NCBI GenBank assembly: GCA_964575975.1
Contig: CAZNTU010000270.1
Coordinates: 1-7,270 of the forward strand
Reading direction: 5' to 3'
Origin: G963674505 sp964575975
GTDB taxonomy: Bacteria; Desulfobacterota; Desulfobacteria; Desulfobacterales; SKZT01
Length of the DNA stretch: 7,270 nt
In this document: piece by piece, positions 5,811 to 7,270 of the stretch
Position numbering within the stretch: the stretch's first letter is position 1
Layout: each line of letters opens with the position of its first letter
Translations under genes and position numbers: made by a program
Notes under the pieces: generated by a model
Seen by the model: only the letters and a program-made list of their open reading frames with translations
Database searches by the model: none
What the model was told of the DNA's origin: nothing

Positions 5811-5839
5811 TTAACGAGGTTTGAACGCAATTGTATTAA
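5811..5839 (+). promoter_or_regulatory. Weak promoter candidate for the possible small RNA
   Basis: TTAACG (5811-5816), a 17-bp spacer and TATTAA (5834-5839). Both boxes match sigma-70 consensus at only 4 of 6 positions, but the spacing is ideal. The downstream transcript would end at the strong terminator at 6051-6088. Confidence 0.25.
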
Positions 5840-5845
5840 ACCGGA

Positions 5846-6088
5846 ACAAAAACCGCTGCCTATATCTCGCGTGCCACGTTTTTGTTCTTTTAAAATATCG
5901 TGTGGAAAGCGCACCGTTTCGTGGATGGATGGCAAAACCGGCGAACGGTTTGGCCTTTTCACCGAAAGCGCATATGAAAGCATACGGAAATATTGGGGCC
6001 GCATCAGTCCCGTTTTACGGACACAATCCGAATCTTTTCTCAAATTCAATGGCATCCCGCGCTTAGGGGCGGGATGCCTTTTTTGTTT
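5846..6088 (+). ncRNA. Candidate structured small RNA or long leader of unknown family
   Basis: The stretch lies in a 525-bp region without a convincing protein gene and ends in a textbook terminator. Inside, GGCAAAACCG (5931-5940) and CGGTTTGGCC (5946-5955) form a 10-bp stem with one mismatch and a GCGAA loop, followed by TTTTC. A smaller CGGA/TCCG hairpin lies near 6018-6030. Two overlapping reading frames are open across it (5821-6066 and 5871-6149), but neither has a ribosome binding site and both run through the terminator. I do not see conserved cores of SRP RNA, tmRNA, cyclic-di-GMP or cobalamin riboswitches. It could also be a protein remnant or a leader with a terminator for the gene at 6207. 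Confidence 0.32.
6051..6088 (+). terminator. Strong intrinsic terminator
   Basis: Perfect 10-bp stem GGCATCCCGC/GCGGGATGCC, an 8-nt loop and a run of six T, then GTTTT. No A-run precedes it, so it works on the plus strand. It lies 370 bp after the 98-residue gene and 119 bp before the 294-residue gene, so it probably ends a transcript of its own. Confidence 0.88.
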
Positions 6089-6206
6089 TCGCGGTCGGCG
6101 CGGATTTGCGAAAGACAGGCCGGTCAAAAATTCGCCCTCCGGCAGTTGAATGGGTAATCGCGCCGAACCGAATTTCGTTAGTAAAATAAGGGTGAAGGAG
6201 CGTAAT

Positions 6207-7091
6207 ATGAATCAAATCGAATTTGAAGTCGGCGGCAGGTACGAAAACATGAAAGGGATCTACGAAGTGCTCTCCATCGGTGACGACACCATGCTTATCC
6301 GCTGGGAAAACGGAGAGGAAGCCACAACGGAGATCGATTTTCAAAAAAGAATCATCGAACGCATGGACTTCGAAAAGCGTCAGGGGATCGAAAAGAAAGC
6401 CAGGAAGGCCCAAAAAGCCGACGGCGGGAGAGGCAAATTCGAGGGGTTGACGGAGAACGACTTTTCCAGGAAGGTGTCGGGGACCACTTGGCGAAGACGG
6501 TCCTGCCTGGGGGGAGCGGTCAAGGTTTTTCCCGAGTCGGACCGCCACGATCTCAAGTCGTGGTCCATCGCCAGAAAACCGATGATACACTGGGCCGACG
6601 CAAAACATAGAAATCCCGGCATTTTCGATCTTCAAAGCAAGTTTTTCGTCCGGTTGAGCGACGACAAGCTTTTTTGCGGATATTGTATCGAACGGCCAGG
6701 CAAGACAGACGACGGCAAGGGCGATTGGGACGCATTTCTCGCATGGTTGAAGGAAGAGCAAAACGAACGGAAATTGAAGGAAATCGCCTTCGACCGCAGC
6801 TTGGTCGTTTACCAGTTCAACAAGGACGGGGAAGTGTCTTGGAAAATCCGTCCCGTCGACGACAAATGGATGATTGAGAAGAAAGGCAGCGAAAAGCCGT
6901 TGGAATCCCTGCACGGTTTCCTGGAGGACTTTTCGAGCGCCGCCCGCCGGATGGACCTTCAAATCGCAAAGGCGATGGACAAGGAAGACGTCATAGCCAA
7001 GGGTATTGGTATTGCCGAAGACATTTCGAGGGTATTCGAGAACCTGTTTCCCCTTTACGAGGCGTCCTTGTCGAACGGCTCTCACTCCTAA
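6207..7091 (+). CDS. Hypothetical protein, 294 residues, SH3/KOW-like N-terminal domain
   Basis: The ATG at 6207 has AAGGAG 6 nt upstream. Residues 5-52 (VGGRYENMKGIYEVLSI, MLIRWENGEEATTEI) read as a small beta-barrel of SH3/KOW type, followed by a charged helix (52-75). The middle (about 90-165) carries SGTTWRRRSCLGG, KSWSIARKPMIHWADAKHRN, KFFVRLSDDKLFCGYCIERP and DWDAFLAWL, which looks like a conserved alpha/beta domain. The C-terminal part (about 190-285) is mainly helical and amphipathic. There is no signal peptide or membrane helix, so it is probably cytoplasmic. I recognise the N-terminal pattern from uncharacterised proteins but cannot assign a function. It appears monocistronic, with a terminator 20 bp after the stop. 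Confidence 0.85.
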   Translation: MNQIEFEVGGRYENMKGIYEVLSIGDDTMLIRWENGEEATTEIDFQKRIIERMDFEKRQGIEKKARKAQKADGGRGKFEGLTENDFSRKVSGTTWRRRSCLGGAVKVFPESDRHDLKSWSIARKPMIHWADAKHRNPGIFDLQSKFFVRLSDDKLFCGYCIERPGKTDDGKGDWDAFLAWLKEEQNERKLKEIAFDRSLVVYQFNKDGEVSWKIRPVDDKWMIEKKGSEKPLESLHGFLEDFSSAARRMDLQIAKAMDKEDVIAKGIGIAEDISRVFENLFPLYEASLSNGSHS

Positions 7092-7110
7092 ATTTTCATA
7101 GGAAAGAAAA

Positions 7111-7139
7111 GCCCGCCGTTCGTCCGTCGGGCTTTTTTT
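7111..7139 (+). terminator. Intrinsic terminator after the 294-residue gene
   Basis: GCCCGcCG, TTCGTC loop, CGtCGGGC, then seven T. The stem has one internal mismatch. An A-rich tract on the left side (GGAAAGAAAA) means it could also stop transcription from the right on the minus strand. Confidence 0.8.
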
Positions 7140-7232
7140 CAGCTTGATCGAACCGAGACAAGACCTGTTTTTCGACCGCCTCTTTCTACAATCCGAACTT
7201 TATTTCCTTGCAAAGGCGTTGATTTGTCGGAA

Positions 7233-7259
7233 TTGACGCTTGAAAGAAAGTAGTAAAAT
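7233..7259 (+). promoter_or_regulatory. Candidate promoter at right edge
   Basis: TTGACG (7233-7238) and TAAAAT (7254-7259) each match consensus at 5 of 6 positions, but the spacer is only 15 bp. It points to a gene beyond the window. I see no gene in 7140-7270. Confidence 0.35.
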
Positions 7260-7270
7260 CGCCTGAAAAA

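Noticed and set aside
5871..6149. 92-codon plus frame in the intergenic region
   Set aside because: No ribosome binding site and it crosses a perfect terminator; a second frame is equally open. Kept only as an alternative explanation for a degraded gene.
6063..7085. 340-codon open frame on the minus strand
   Set aside because: Antisense shadow of the 294-residue gene, which has a ribosome binding site, sensible domains and a terminator; the minus frame has neither signals nor recognisable motifs and runs through the terminator.
1..7270. CRISPR array, tRNA or rRNA
   Set aside because: No regularly spaced repeats and no tRNA- or rRNA-like segments were seen on either strand.

Overview
The window is bacterial DNA of moderate GC content with AT-rich intergenic stretches. 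Ribosome binding sites are strong (GGAGG-type before most genes) and there are two good intrinsic terminators. Taxonomy cannot be fixed from the sequence. The P-type ATPase, HMA-like and DUF5132-like content is typical of metal-handling islands in many environmental bacteria, but no phylogenetic marker is present.

Left part (1-3189, minus strand): this is a probable operon read right to left. It runs from a small one-helix membrane protein of DUF5132 type (2935-3189), to a 156-residue protein with an HMA-like domain and two C-terminal membrane segments (2424-2894), to a large cation-transporting P-type ATPase with an HMA-like N-terminal domain (start 2290, running off the window at position 1). 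The ATPase is P2-like (PEGLP in M4, TGES, DKTGT, TGDGVND) and is split by one frameshift near 607-616. A long hairpin (2341-2370) sits between the second and third genes.

Middle (3190-4403, plus strand): a divergent promoter region leads into the wreck of a second, P1B-type heavy-metal ATPase (3381-4403). It has a good start signal, but the central part, including the phosphorylation site, is deleted and there are several frameshifts. Its end overlaps, convergently, the end of a minus-strand pair: a double zinc-ribbon protein (4776-5066) followed 8 bp later by a third HMA-like protein (4396-4767). Three separate HMA-like modules in one window, all lacking CXXC, suggest a membrane metal/cation transport assembly with accessory proteins.

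Right part (5067-7270, plus strand): a 318-bp divergent intergenic region with palindromes leads to an unknown 98-residue protein (5385-5681). Next comes a 525-bp stretch without a convincing protein gene. It holds an AT-rich direct repeat, a weak promoter, a strong internal hairpin and a very good terminator at 6051-6088, so it may encode a small RNA of about 230 nt. Then follows a 294-residue unknown protein (6207-7091) with an SH3/KOW-like N-terminus and its own terminator. A weak promoter at the right edge probably serves a gene outside the window.

The clearest novel element is the metal-transport neighbourhood: a PacL-like small membrane protein, CXXC-less HMA modules and a P2-like ATPase. 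The possible structured RNA and the two unknown proteins come second.
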